From Stenotrophomonas sp. Iso1 (GTDB lineage Bacteria; Pseudomonadota; Gammaproteobacteria; Xanthomonadales; Xanthomonadaceae): a stretch of DNA of 64,000 nucleotides. Location of the stretch: NCBI RefSeq assembly GCF_027497995.1, contig NZ_JAODBT010000002.1, positions 744,001 through 808,000 on the forward strand. The letters are read 5' to 3'. How positions within the stretch are numbered: position 1 is the first letter of the stretch; every line of letters begins with the position of its first letter. The position numbers and the translations under genes are program-made. The notes under the pieces are model-generated. The model made no database searches. It saw only the letters and a program-made list of their open reading frames with translations, and was not told where the DNA came from. Shown here piece after piece: positions 57,784 to 64,000 of this stretch.

Positions 57784-58149
57784 TCAGCCCAGGACTTTCT
57801 GGACGGTGGCGACCAGTTGCTCGGGATTGAATGGCTTGACCAGCCAGCCGGTGGCGCCAGCGGCCTTGCCCTCGGACTTCTTGTCAGCGGCCGATTCGGT
57901 GGTGAGCATCAGCATTGGGGTGAACTTGTAGTCCGGCAGCTGGCGCAGTTCGCGAATCAGCGAAATGCCGTCCATGTTGGGCATGTTCACGTCAGTCACC
58001 ACCGCATTGAAGCGCTGGCCCTTGGCGCGGCCCAGGGCGACGGCGCCGTCTTCGGCTTCTTCAACCGAAAACCCGGCCGAGGTGAGGGCAAAAGAGACCA
58101 TCTGGCGCATTGACGCCGAGTCGTCTACCACCAGGATTCGTGCGCTCAT
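57784..58149 (-). CDS. cheY: Chemotaxis response regulator CheY
   Basis: 121-residue single receiver domain. ARILVVDDSASMRQMVSFAL carries the acidic pocket, phospho-Asp lies in AVVTDVNMPNMDG (near 54), conserved Thr in MLTTES and Lys in WLVKPFNPEQ. Phosphorylated by CheA, it would bind the flagellar switch or act as a phosphate sink for the second kinase system. Its ATG overlaps the STAS gene stop (ATGA). Which of the two CheA proteins it serves is suggested, not proven, by its operon with the one at 55765. Confidence 0.95.
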   Translation of the reverse strand: MSARILVVDDSASMRQMVSFALTSAGFSVEEAEDGAVALGRAKGQRFNAVVTDVNMPNMDGISLIRELRQLPDYKFTPMLMLTTESAADKKSEGKAAGATGWLVKPFNPEQLVATVQKVLG

Positions 58150-58454
58150 GCAGCGTTCTCCACAGATTTCGTTGTGTCAGGGGTTGCTCCCAGACCCAAG
58201 GTCTGGAGCACGCCGAGCAAGCGCGCGGCGTCATGGAAGGTTGCGGTTGCGTTGTCAAAGACGGTGGCATGGCCGGCCTGTCGGCGGGCCAGCACGAAGG
58301 CACAGAGCACCTGCATGGCTGCGGTGTGTATCCGCGAAACCTCGCTGGCGTCCACACGCAGTTCACCGCCTTGGCCAAGGTGCAGGGCCAATTGCTGTTT
58401 CAACTCGCTGGTGGTCTCGATGCCGAGATCCTGCAACAGCGCCACAGTGCTCAT
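58146..58454 (-). CDS. STAS-domain protein of the cheY-cheA operon
   Basis: 102 residues from ATG 58454 (GGAG five bases upstream; a TTG at 58469 is less likely). A single STAS (anti-sigma-antagonist-like) domain: LRVDASEVSRIHTAAMQVLCAFVLARRQ resembles the phosphorylation-site helix, but the residue at the usual Ser/Thr position lies in IHTAAMQ (Thr). Small STAS proteins occur at this place in several chemotaxis operons; their role is unsettled. It is the first gene after the sigma-28-type promoter and overlaps cheY by 4 bases. Confidence 0.88.
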   Translation of the reverse strand: MSTVALLQDLGIETTSELKQQLALHLGQGGELRVDASEVSRIHTAAMQVLCAFVLARRQAGHATVFDNATATFHDAARLLGVLQTLGLGATPDTTKSVENAA

Positions 58455-58484
58455 CGTCGCTCCGGACAAACGTTACTGGGAGGT

Positions 58485-58511
58485 TTAGCGGCGGTGTGCC
58501 GGGGATCTTTA
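58485..58511 (-). promoter_or_regulatory. Sigma-28 (FliA) promoter of the STAS-cheY-cheA operon
   Basis: Minus strand: TAAAGATC (58511-58504), 11-bp spacer, GCCGCTAA (58492-58485), 7 of 8 in the -10. Leader about 24 bases. Confidence 0.75.
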
Positions 58512-58527
58512 GGGCGTGTAGGGAAAA

Positions 58528-58574
58528 GGGAGAGAGAGTGCCAACCGCTGCACGGTTTGGCGCTTGCCTCTCCC
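58528..58574 (-). terminator. Long hairpin downstream of the motC-motD-parA-cheW operon
   Basis: Imperfect stem: GGGAGAG and GTGCCAA on the left, TTTGGC and CTCTCCC on the right, around CCGCTGCACGG. It lies about 170 bp after the cheW-like stop in a repeat-like GC-rich stretch (58528-58740). Terminator or dispersed repeat. Confidence 0.45.
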
Positions 58575-58741
58575 TGACATGTAGCGAAGAGGAGGCGGGG
58601 AGGAGATTTCGTTGGCTGCAGGGAGCAAAGGACAAAGGACAGCCTTCCTCCAAACCTCCCCAGCGTTGGGCGCGAGGGAAGGGCGAGATCGTCGCTATTG
58701 CCCTTGGTGCGGGGCCTCACGCCTCTCCACATGCTCCCACT

Positions 58742-59695
58742 TCACTGCAACAGCCGCGTCGCATCCAGCAGGATCATCGGCTGGCTGCCGACGCGGGCGA
58801 TGCCGCGGAACAACTCGTTGGATATCTGGCAGATGCGGGCGGTGTCGGGTGGCTCGATCTGGGAATCGGTGAGGCTGGCGACGTCTTCCACCGCCGATAC
58901 CCGCAGGCCCAGGACTTCGCCGTTCTCTTCCAGCACCACGATGCGGGTCTGGGGATCTTCCGCTGTGGCCGCCATGTCAAGGTGCAGGCACAGGTCCATT
59001 ACCGGTACCACCTGACCGCGCAGATTCATGATGCCGAGCATTGATGCATCGGTGCCACGCAGGGCCAGTAGCGGTACCGGCAGCACCACTTCCTGCACCT
59101 TCAGCAACTCCAATGCATAGGTCTGTTGACCGCAACGCAGGCGCAGCCAGCGCGAGGCCCGTTCACTAGCGCGGCGCTGCTGGGGACCGTTGGCGGTATG
59201 GGCCTGCGCCTGCAGCTCCTGCCAGCTGTTGGGCCGGGCAGCGCCGGGCTGCGCTCGGGCGGTGGGCGCACGTGCCATGGGGGGAATGGGCGTGGGAAGC
59301 GGCGGAGTCACACCGGCAGCGACATCAAACGCGCTCTGCAGTGCCGGACTGTCGGCATGCGCCAGTTTGGCGCTCTCTGCCGGGCCAGTTTCGTAGATAA
59401 CTTCGTCAGGCAGGTCGTCCCAAGTGGGTTCGGGCGTGTTGCCTGCGGCGGTATCTGCCAATGCCAGGGGAACTTCAGCCGGAACGTCATCCCAACTGGG
59501 TTCTGCCGAACTCTCCGGCTTGCTCTGCATCGCAGCCAACGCTTCCTCGAAAGCTGCTTCCAGCTCGGCGCTGTCGCCGGGCACGTTGGCCAGGGCCGTG
59601 GGCAACGTCGCCGGCTTGACGGCAGCGACCACGGGAGCCGGCATGGCCTCAGCCAAAAGTTCGTCGAGGTAGTCGTCTAGAGCCGCGGTGCTCAT
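58742..59695 (-). CDS. CheW-domain protein with long acidic N-terminal linker
   Basis: 317 residues. The C-terminal ~140 (about 175-317) form a CheW domain (LRCGQQTYALELLKVQEVV, MLGIMNLRGQVVPVMDL); the first ~170 are a low-complexity Ala/Glu/Pro linker with two WDD-x-P-x-EV repeats. ATG 59695 overlaps the parA stop (ATGA). CheW-like proteins with extensions beside parA and motCD are typical of polar-flagellate gammaproteobacteria, where the ParA-type ATPase and a ParP-like CheW-fold protein place arrays at the pole. This gene fits a ParP-like role by position and architecture; that is inference. Confidence 0.9.
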   Translation of the reverse strand: MSTAALDDYLDELLAEAMPAPVVAAVKPATLPTALANVPGDSAELEAAFEEALAAMQSKPESSAEPSWDDVPAEVPLALADTAAGNTPEPTWDDLPDEVIYETGPAESAKLAHADSPALQSAFDVAAGVTPPLPTPIPPMARAPTARAQPGAARPNSWQELQAQAHTANGPQQRRASERASRWLRLRCGQQTYALELLKVQEVVLPVPLLALRGTDASMLGIMNLRGQVVPVMDLCLHLDMAATAEDPQTRIVVLEENGEVLGLRVSAVEDVASLTDSQIEPPDTARICQISNELFRGIARVGSQPMILLDATRLLQ

Positions 59696-60477
59696 GCGGC
59701 CTCCCGTTCCAGCGCCCGACCATCCTCGCTCAGGATCCACTCCAGCGCGCGACGGTAGGCGGCGTGACCGCGGCCCGGATAATCATCGCCCTGAATCGGT
59801 TGCGTGAGCCCGGCGGCATGGCTGATACGGGTGTCCACTGGAATGGCGTCTTCCCAGACGCGGGCACCGTGCCGGTCCTGCATCTGCTTGAGGGTTTCGT
59901 TGCCGGCGCGGGTGCGGCGGTCGAACAGGGTGGGCAATACCGAGATCGGCAGGGCGCGCTTGCGCGAGCGTTCCACCATTTCACCGGTGCGGACCATACC
60001 GTCGAGGCCGTGCAACGCCAGCGGTTCGGCCTGGGTGGGGATGATCAGGCGGTCGGCAGCGGCCAGTGCATTGATCATCAGCAGGCCAAGTGTGGGCGCA
60101 CAGTCCAGCAGGATGTAATCGTGGCGTTCGCCATGACGTGCGAACGCCTGTTGCAAGGCCAGGCCAAGGCCGGGCTGGTTGGCGCTTCGCCGTTCCAACG
60201 TGGCCAATGAGGCCTGCGCGCACAGGTAATCCAGGCCCGGGATATCGCTGGCATGTGCCAGGCCGGAAATCTCGTGCGGTGGTGTGGCGAACAGCTCCTG
60301 CACGCCCTGCGGCACGGGCTCCAGCGGTACGCCGAAGGCGCGGGTAAGCGAGGAATGGGGATCCAGGTCGATCAACAGCACCTTGTGGCCGCGCGCGGCC
60401 AGGCCGCGACCAAGCGACAGCGTGGTGGTGGTCTTGCCGACGCCACCTTTCTGGTTGGCAATGGCCCAGATACGCAT
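59692..60477 (-). CDS. ParA-family ATPase of the chemotaxis/flagellar locus (ParC-like)
   Basis: 261-residue P-loop ATPase. Deviant Walker A KGGVGKTTTT near residue 11, switch segment DLDPHSSLTR, and Walker B-like LLDCAPTLGLL. AAGGAG seven bases upstream fixes ATG 60477, which overlaps the motD stop (TGATG). In Vibrio, Pseudomonas and relatives, ParA homologues in this position segregate chemotaxis arrays to the cell poles rather than plasmids or chromosomes. The neighbours (cheW-like, motD, motC, cheA) support that reading. Confidence 0.93.
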   Translation of the reverse strand: MRIWAIANQKGGVGKTTTTLSLGRGLAARGHKVLLIDLDPHSSLTRAFGVPLEPVPQGVQELFATPPHEISGLAHASDIPGLDYLCAQASLATLERRSANQPGLGLALQQAFARHGERHDYILLDCAPTLGLLMINALAAADRLIIPTQAEPLALHGLDGMVRTGEMVERSRKRALPISVLPTLFDRRTRAGNETLKQMQDRHGARVWEDAIPVDTRISHAAGLTQPIQGDDYPGRGHAAYRRALEWILSEDGRALEREAA

Positions 60478-61421
60478 CAATGAACTCCTTCGATGACAGC
60501 AGGCACCGCGCCCGTGGCGACGGACGCGCCGCCTGTCGGTGTCGCAGTGTCGGTGCGGGTGCTGGCGGTGGTGTTGCCAACGCCCGGCAGGTCGGCGGCC
60601 GCCGCGGAGTCGGCCAGGATGATGACCATCACCCGCCGGTTGCGATTGCGGCCTGCAGGTTGATCGTTGCTTTCGCGTGGGCGGAATTCGCCATAGCCGA
60701 CCATCGCCAGCCGCGCCGGTTGTACGCCGTGGTCGGCGAACAGGTGCACCACGCTGGCCGCACGGCCGGCAGACAATTCCCAGTTGGACGGAAACTGCGC
60801 GGTGGCGATGGGCAGATTGTCGGTGTGGCCCTCTACGCGTACACCATTGGGCGCATCGAGCAGCACATCGGCCAGCTTTCCCAGAGTGTCACGGGCGCCG
60901 ACATCAAGTGCGGCCGAGCCGGTGCTGAAGAGGATGTCGCTGTTGATTTCCACTTCGAGCCAAAGCTCGGTGCGGCGTACGGTGATCACGCCCTGCTTGA
61001 CCAGTGGTGCCAGCGCCGAACTCAGGCGGTCGGCAATCTGGTTCAACTGGCGCTCGGCGCGTTTGAGTTGCTCCTGGTTGTGCGCCGACACTGGCATGCG
61101 CATATGCGATGCCATCGACGGGAGCTGGGTGGGATCGGACATGGCACCGCCGGTCATGCTCGGCGAACGGATCACCGATGGCGTGTCATGGCCGCCACCC
61201 TGGATCTGCATGTTGCCGACCTGCACCTGGGTAATGGTGCGCGGCGCACCGCCGAAAGCGGTGGACAGCGAATCGGCCATCACCCGGTACTTGCCCTCAT
61301 TGAGCGACGAGATGGCATACATCACCACGAAAAAAGCGAGCAGTAAGGTCATCAGATCGGCATAGGGGATGGCCCATGCTTCGTGATTGCCGTGCTCTTC
61401 GTGGCGCTTGCGACGTGCCAT
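60477..61421 (-). CDS. motD: Second flagellar stator B subunit MotD (MotB family)
   Basis: 314 residues. One membrane segment with the proton-relay Asp: AIPYADLMTLLLAFFVVMYA (Asp near residue 22), a plug/linker region, and an OmpA-like peptidoglycan-binding domain (about 150-270) with EGHTDNLPI and NWELSAGRAASV. The last ~45 residues are a Thr/Ala-rich tail. Pairs with motC 3 bp upstream on the same transcript. In Pseudomonas the MotCD stator gives high torque and swarming and is controlled by c-di-GMP through a PilZ protein, which fits the YcgR-like gene at 49229. Confidence 0.93.
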   Translation of the reverse strand: MARRKRHEEHGNHEAWAIPYADLMTLLLAFFVVMYAISSLNEGKYRVMADSLSTAFGGAPRTITQVQVGNMQIQGGGHDTPSVIRSPSMTGGAMSDPTQLPSMASHMRMPVSAHNQEQLKRAERQLNQIADRLSSALAPLVKQGVITVRRTELWLEVEINSDILFSTGSAALDVGARDTLGKLADVLLDAPNGVRVEGHTDNLPIATAQFPSNWELSAGRAASVVHLFADHGVQPARLAMVGYGEFRPRESNDQPAGRNRNRRVMVIILADSAAAADLPGVGNTTASTRTDTATPTGGASVATGAVPAVIEGVH

Positions 61422-61424
61422 GGC

Positions 61425-62165
61425 TCAGTTCACGAACCCGGCAAGGCTGTTTTCGATGTTGCGCGGGTTCTCGCCCTGGGCAATGGCGATCAGGCCTTCG
61501 ATGACCATTTCGCGCTCACGGGTGGTGTGGGCGATCACGCCTTTGAGTTTGGCTGACACCGGCAGAAACAGCAGGTTGGCCGAGGCGATGCCGTAGATGG
61601 TGGCAGTGAAGGCCGCGGCGATACCGTGGCCAAGTTTGCTTGGGTCGGCCAGGTTCTTCATTACTGCGATCAGGCCGAGTACTGCGCCGATGATGCCCAG
61701 CGTTGGCGCATAGATGCCCATGCCCTCAAACACCTTGGTCGCGGCCAGATCCTGCTGTTCCTGGCTGCCCAGTTCGATTTCCATCATGTGCCGGATGGTG
61801 TCTGGCTCCACGCCATCGACCACCAACTGCAGGCCCTTGCGGATGAAGGCATCGTCCTGCATGTCCACCTGCGGCTCCAGGCCCAGCAGGCCCTGGCGGC
61901 GGGCGATGTTGCTCCAGTCCACGATCTGTTGGATCAACGCGCGACGATCGGTGGCAGGCGGTTTGACCACCCAGCGCACGATCTTGAAGGCATGCTTGAA
62001 CACGGCCGGCGAGGTATGCAGCAGGATCGCGGCGAGGGTGCCGACGATCACGATCACGAAGGCGGCCGGCGACCACAGCGAGGACAGGCCGGCACCTTTG
62101 AGGATGCTGCCGCCCACCAGTGAGAGCAGGGCGAGGAAAAGTCCAATGATGCTGAGTCGGTCCAT
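61425..62165 (-). CDS. motC: Second flagellar stator A subunit MotC (MotA family)
   Basis: 246-residue inner-membrane proton-channel subunit with four membrane segments (about 5-25, 33-52, 150-172, 180-205). Family motifs: GIYAPTLGIIGAVLGLIAVM, TATIYGIASANLLFLP, and a charged cytoplasmic loop between TM2 and TM3. ATG 62165 begins MDRLSIIGLFLALLSLVGG, matching normal MotA N-termini; the longer frame to 62273 reads through the promoter. The sigma-28-type -10 box ends only nine bases before the start, so the message may be almost leaderless. Confidence 0.95.
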   Translation of the reverse strand: MDRLSIIGLFLALLSLVGGSILKGAGLSSLWSPAAFVIVIVGTLAAILLHTSPAVFKHAFKIVRWVVKPPATDRRALIQQIVDWSNIARRQGLLGLEPQVDMQDDAFIRKGLQLVVDGVEPDTIRHMMEIELGSQEQQDLAATKVFEGMGIYAPTLGIIGAVLGLIAVMKNLADPSKLGHGIAAAFTATIYGIASANLLFLPVSAKLKGVIAHTTREREMVIEGLIAIAQGENPRNIENSLAGFVN

Positions 62166-62173
62166 GGTGTTGG

Positions 62174-62200
62174 ATATCGGCCTGGTGAATGCGGTCTTGA
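62174..62200 (-). promoter_or_regulatory. Sigma-28 (FliA) promoter of motC-motD-parA-cheW
   Basis: Minus strand: TCAAGACC (62200-62193), 11-bp spacer, GCCGATAT (62181-62174). Transcription would start near 62167, about two bases before the motC ATG, with no room for a ribosome site. Confidence 0.75.
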
Positions 62201-62204
62201 GTTT

Positions 62205-62330
62205 GGGAGGCTTCAAGCCCCTCGCACTCAAGCGGGGGAGGGGTTGGGGTGCGGGGAGGCTTCTAGCCAACAAGCCCCTTACCCGTCCTTTTGGCGCCCT
62301 CTCCCGTATACGGGTGAGGGGAACGGCGGC
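62205..62330. repeat. Dispersed inverted-repeat elements between motC and cheA2
   Basis: Two GC-rich elements: AAGCCCCTCGCACTC/AAGCGGGGGAGGGGTT (62213-62250) and the hairpin CCCTCTCCCGT/ACGGGTGAGGG (62297-62320). They resemble the element at 55648. The second lies 43 bp after the cheA2 stop and may act as its terminator. Confidence 0.6.
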
Positions 62331-62362
62331 TTCTCAGCCCGCGTCATGTGGTGCGCGATTGC

Positions 62363-64000
62363 TTACCCCTGGCCACCACGCAGGCCATCCACGTCGAGAA
62401 TCAGCGCCATGCGTCCGTCGCCGATCAGGGTGGCGCCTGCATATCCGCGCAACCCTCGCAGCGCGCGCGGCAGGGGTTTGATGACCACTTCCTCGCGGCC
62501 GCGTACCTGATCGACCACCAGCCCGAACCGGGTTTCACCCATCTGCAGCACCACGATCGTCAGCAACGTCGTGGGCATCGGAGTGACACCGAGCCATTGG
62601 CGCAGGTCCAGCAATGCCAGCGTGTGGGTTTTGCGGTCGAGCACGGCGCGGCCGTCGAACCAGCCCAGCGAGGTGGCGGGTGCATGCAGCACTTCCATCA
62701 CGCGCGCCAAAGGCAGGGCATAGACGTCCTCGCCAGCCTGCACCAGCAGCGTGGGCAGAATGGCCAGCGTCAACGGCACGCGGATCAGGAAGCGGCTGCC
62801 ACGGCCCAGTTCGGATTGGATCTGGATCTGCCCGCTGAGTTCGCGGATGCGCGATTGCACGACATCCATGCCGACGCCGCGTCCGGAAATATCGGTGACC
62901 TGCTGCTTGGTCGAAAAACCGGGCAGAAACACAAGGTGCAGACATTCCTCGCTGGTCAGGCGAGCGGCGGCTTCGGGATCGATCAAGCCCTTCTCGCGGG
63001 CCTTGGCGCGCAGGCGCTCCGGGTCGATACCCGCGCCGTCGTCCTGCACTTCGATGCTGACGTAGTCGCCTTCCTGTTGTGCGGAAAGCCGCACGCGGCC
63101 CATGCGCGATTTGCCCTGGGCTTCGCGCAGGTCCGGCATTTCCACGCCGTGGTCGATGGCATTGCGGACCAGATGCACGAGTGGGTCAGCCAGCGCTTCG
63201 ACCAGGTTGCGGTCCAGCTCGGTGTCAGCACCGATCAGTTCCAGGTCCACTTCCTTCTGCAGTGAGCGAGCCACGTCGCGCGCCACCTTGGGGAAGCGCG
63301 AGAACACTTTGCCCACCGGCTGCATGCGGGTGCGCATCACCGCCGATTGCAGGCGGGCGGTGGCGATATCCAGGGTGGATACCGCACGGTCGAGTTCTTC
63401 GTCTTTCAGGCGTGTGCGCAACGTCTTGAGACGATTGCGCGACAGCACCAGCTCGCCGATCAGGTTGACGATGGCATCCAGACGTTTGGTGTCCACGCGC
63501 ACGGTCTGCTCAGGCTCGGCAGCCTTGGCTGCCGCTGCTTTAGGCGCAGTCGCAGGCTTGGCAGGCGTAACGGCTTCAGTAACCGGTGCCGCATGCACTG
63601 CGCCCGGTGCAGCACCACCATGCAACTGATCGAGCAGTGCTTCGAATTCGTCCTCGCTGATCAGCGCGTCATCCACCTTGGCCGGCACAGCGCCCGGCAC
63701 GGTGCCGCCATGCAGTTGGTCGAGCAGGGCTTCAAACTCGTCTTCGCTTATCAGGTCACTGCCTGCGTTGACCGGCGCAGTCGTTGCAACCGGTGCGGTG
63801 CTGACATCGAACTGGGCAATCAGCGTTGCCGGGGCATGTTCCGGATCGGTGCCATTGGACACGGCATCAAGCATCGACTGCAGCCAGTCCAGCGATTGCT
63901 GGGCTGCGTCGAAGTGATGCGCCTGCAGTTCTGCCTTGCCGGCGCGGGCCATGCCCAGCGTTTCTTCGGCGGCGTGGCACAGCTCGACCATTGGTGTGAT
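62363..64000 (-). CDS. cheA: Chemotaxis histidine kinase CheA (second), 5' part beyond window
   Basis: 546 C-terminal residues are visible; the frame is open at the right edge, so the HPt start lies outside. Seen in order: end of an HPt-like helix region, a linker with two copies of SEDEFEALLDQLHGG about 50 residues apart, dimerisation domain (VDTKRLDAIVNLIGELVLSR), HATPase with LVRNAIDHGVEMP and GRGVGMDVVQSRI, and CheW-like P5 domain ending RGGQG. The cheA-motC-motD-parA-cheW order is the canonical flagellar-chemotaxis core of this family, making this the likely main kinase. The duplicated EDEFEALL linker resembles the CheY-binding peptide of FliM (SQxEIDALL). Confidence 0.95.
   Translation of the reverse strand: MTPMVELCHAAEETLGMARAGKAELQAHHFDAAQQSLDWLQSMLDAVSNGTDPEHAPATLIAQFDVSTAPVATTAPVNAGSDLISEDEFEALLDQLHGGTVPGAVPAKVDDALISEDEFEALLDQLHGGAAPGAVHAAPVTEAVTPAKPATAPKAAAAKAAEPEQTVRVDTKRLDAIVNLIGELVLSRNRLKTLRTRLKDEELDRAVSTLDIATARLQSAVMRTRMQPVGKVFSRFPKVARDVARSLQKEVDLELIGADTELDRNLVEALADPLVHLVRNAIDHGVEMPDLREAQGKSRMGRVRLSAQQEGDYVSIEVQDDGAGIDPERLRAKAREKGLIDPEAAARLTSEECLHLVFLPGFSTKQQVTDISGRGVGMDVVQSRIRELSGQIQIQSELGRGSRFLIRVPLTLAILPTLLVQAGEDVYALPLARVMEVLHAPATSLGWFDGRAVLDRKTHTLALLDLRQWLGVTPMPTTLLTIVVLQMGETRFGLVVDQVRGREEVVIKPLPRALRGLRGYAGATLIGDGRMALILDVDGLRGGQG

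Overview
The window looks like a chromosomal segment of a Xanthomonadaceae gammaproteobacterium (Stenotrophomonas/Xanthomonas/Pseudoxanthomonas type). This rests on moderately high GC, the acnA/acnB pair, the cheA-motC-motD-parA-cheW gene order typical of the family's flagellar/chemotaxis locus, and dispersed GC-rich inverted repeats common between genes in these genomes. No database search was possible; the assignment is by recognition. No tRNA, rRNA, CRISPR array or insertion sequence was seen.

Layout. (1) 1-5.3 kb: the 5' two thirds of acnA (minus strand), a small AbrB/PIN toxin-antitoxin pair whose -10 box lies inside a palindrome, then acnB only 38 bp after the toxin, closed by a strong intrinsic terminator. 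(2) 5.5-36 kb: a large surface-adhesin locus. A type I secretion system (HlyD-like adaptor, LapB-like ABC transporter, divergent TolC-like outer-membrane channel) is followed by four giant repeat proteins (1724, 1708, 1525 and 1514 residues) built of about 100-residue Ig-like repeats, and by two tandem OmpA-like lipid/peptidoglycan-facing secreted proteins. The first giant has a BapA-type N-terminal prefix but no recognisable C-terminal secretion module; the other three lack the prefix and carry the module, in two of them twice, together with a von Willebrand A domain. A bipartite sequence, TATGTAC-like then GGRATACT about 16 bp later, precedes three of the four giants and also occurs at two places without a giant gene. 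(3) 36-41 kb: a two-gene BvgA/BvgS-like (EvgAS) phosphorelay, immediately downstream and in the same direction, a natural candidate for controlling the adhesins. (4) 40.8-64 kb, all minus strand: chemotaxis genes: mcp-cheR-cheD-cheB, a secreted OB-fold protein plus a second mcp, cheW, a PilZ (YcgR-like) brake gene, two more mcps, an STAS-cheY-cheA operon, then cheW-like, parA, motD, motC and the 3' part of a second cheA that runs off the right edge.

How the parts relate. Region 4 is tied together by at least seven sequences matching the flagellar sigma-28 (FliA) promoter TAAAGTTT-N11-GCCGATAA with an invariant 11-bp spacer, so its transcription should follow flagellar assembly. Region 2 makes a surface adhesin/biofilm machine, region 3 may sense small periplasmic ligands and set its expression, and the PilZ gene links c-di-GMP to flagellar braking. 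The segment therefore places sessile (adhesin) and motile (chemotaxis) programmes side by side.
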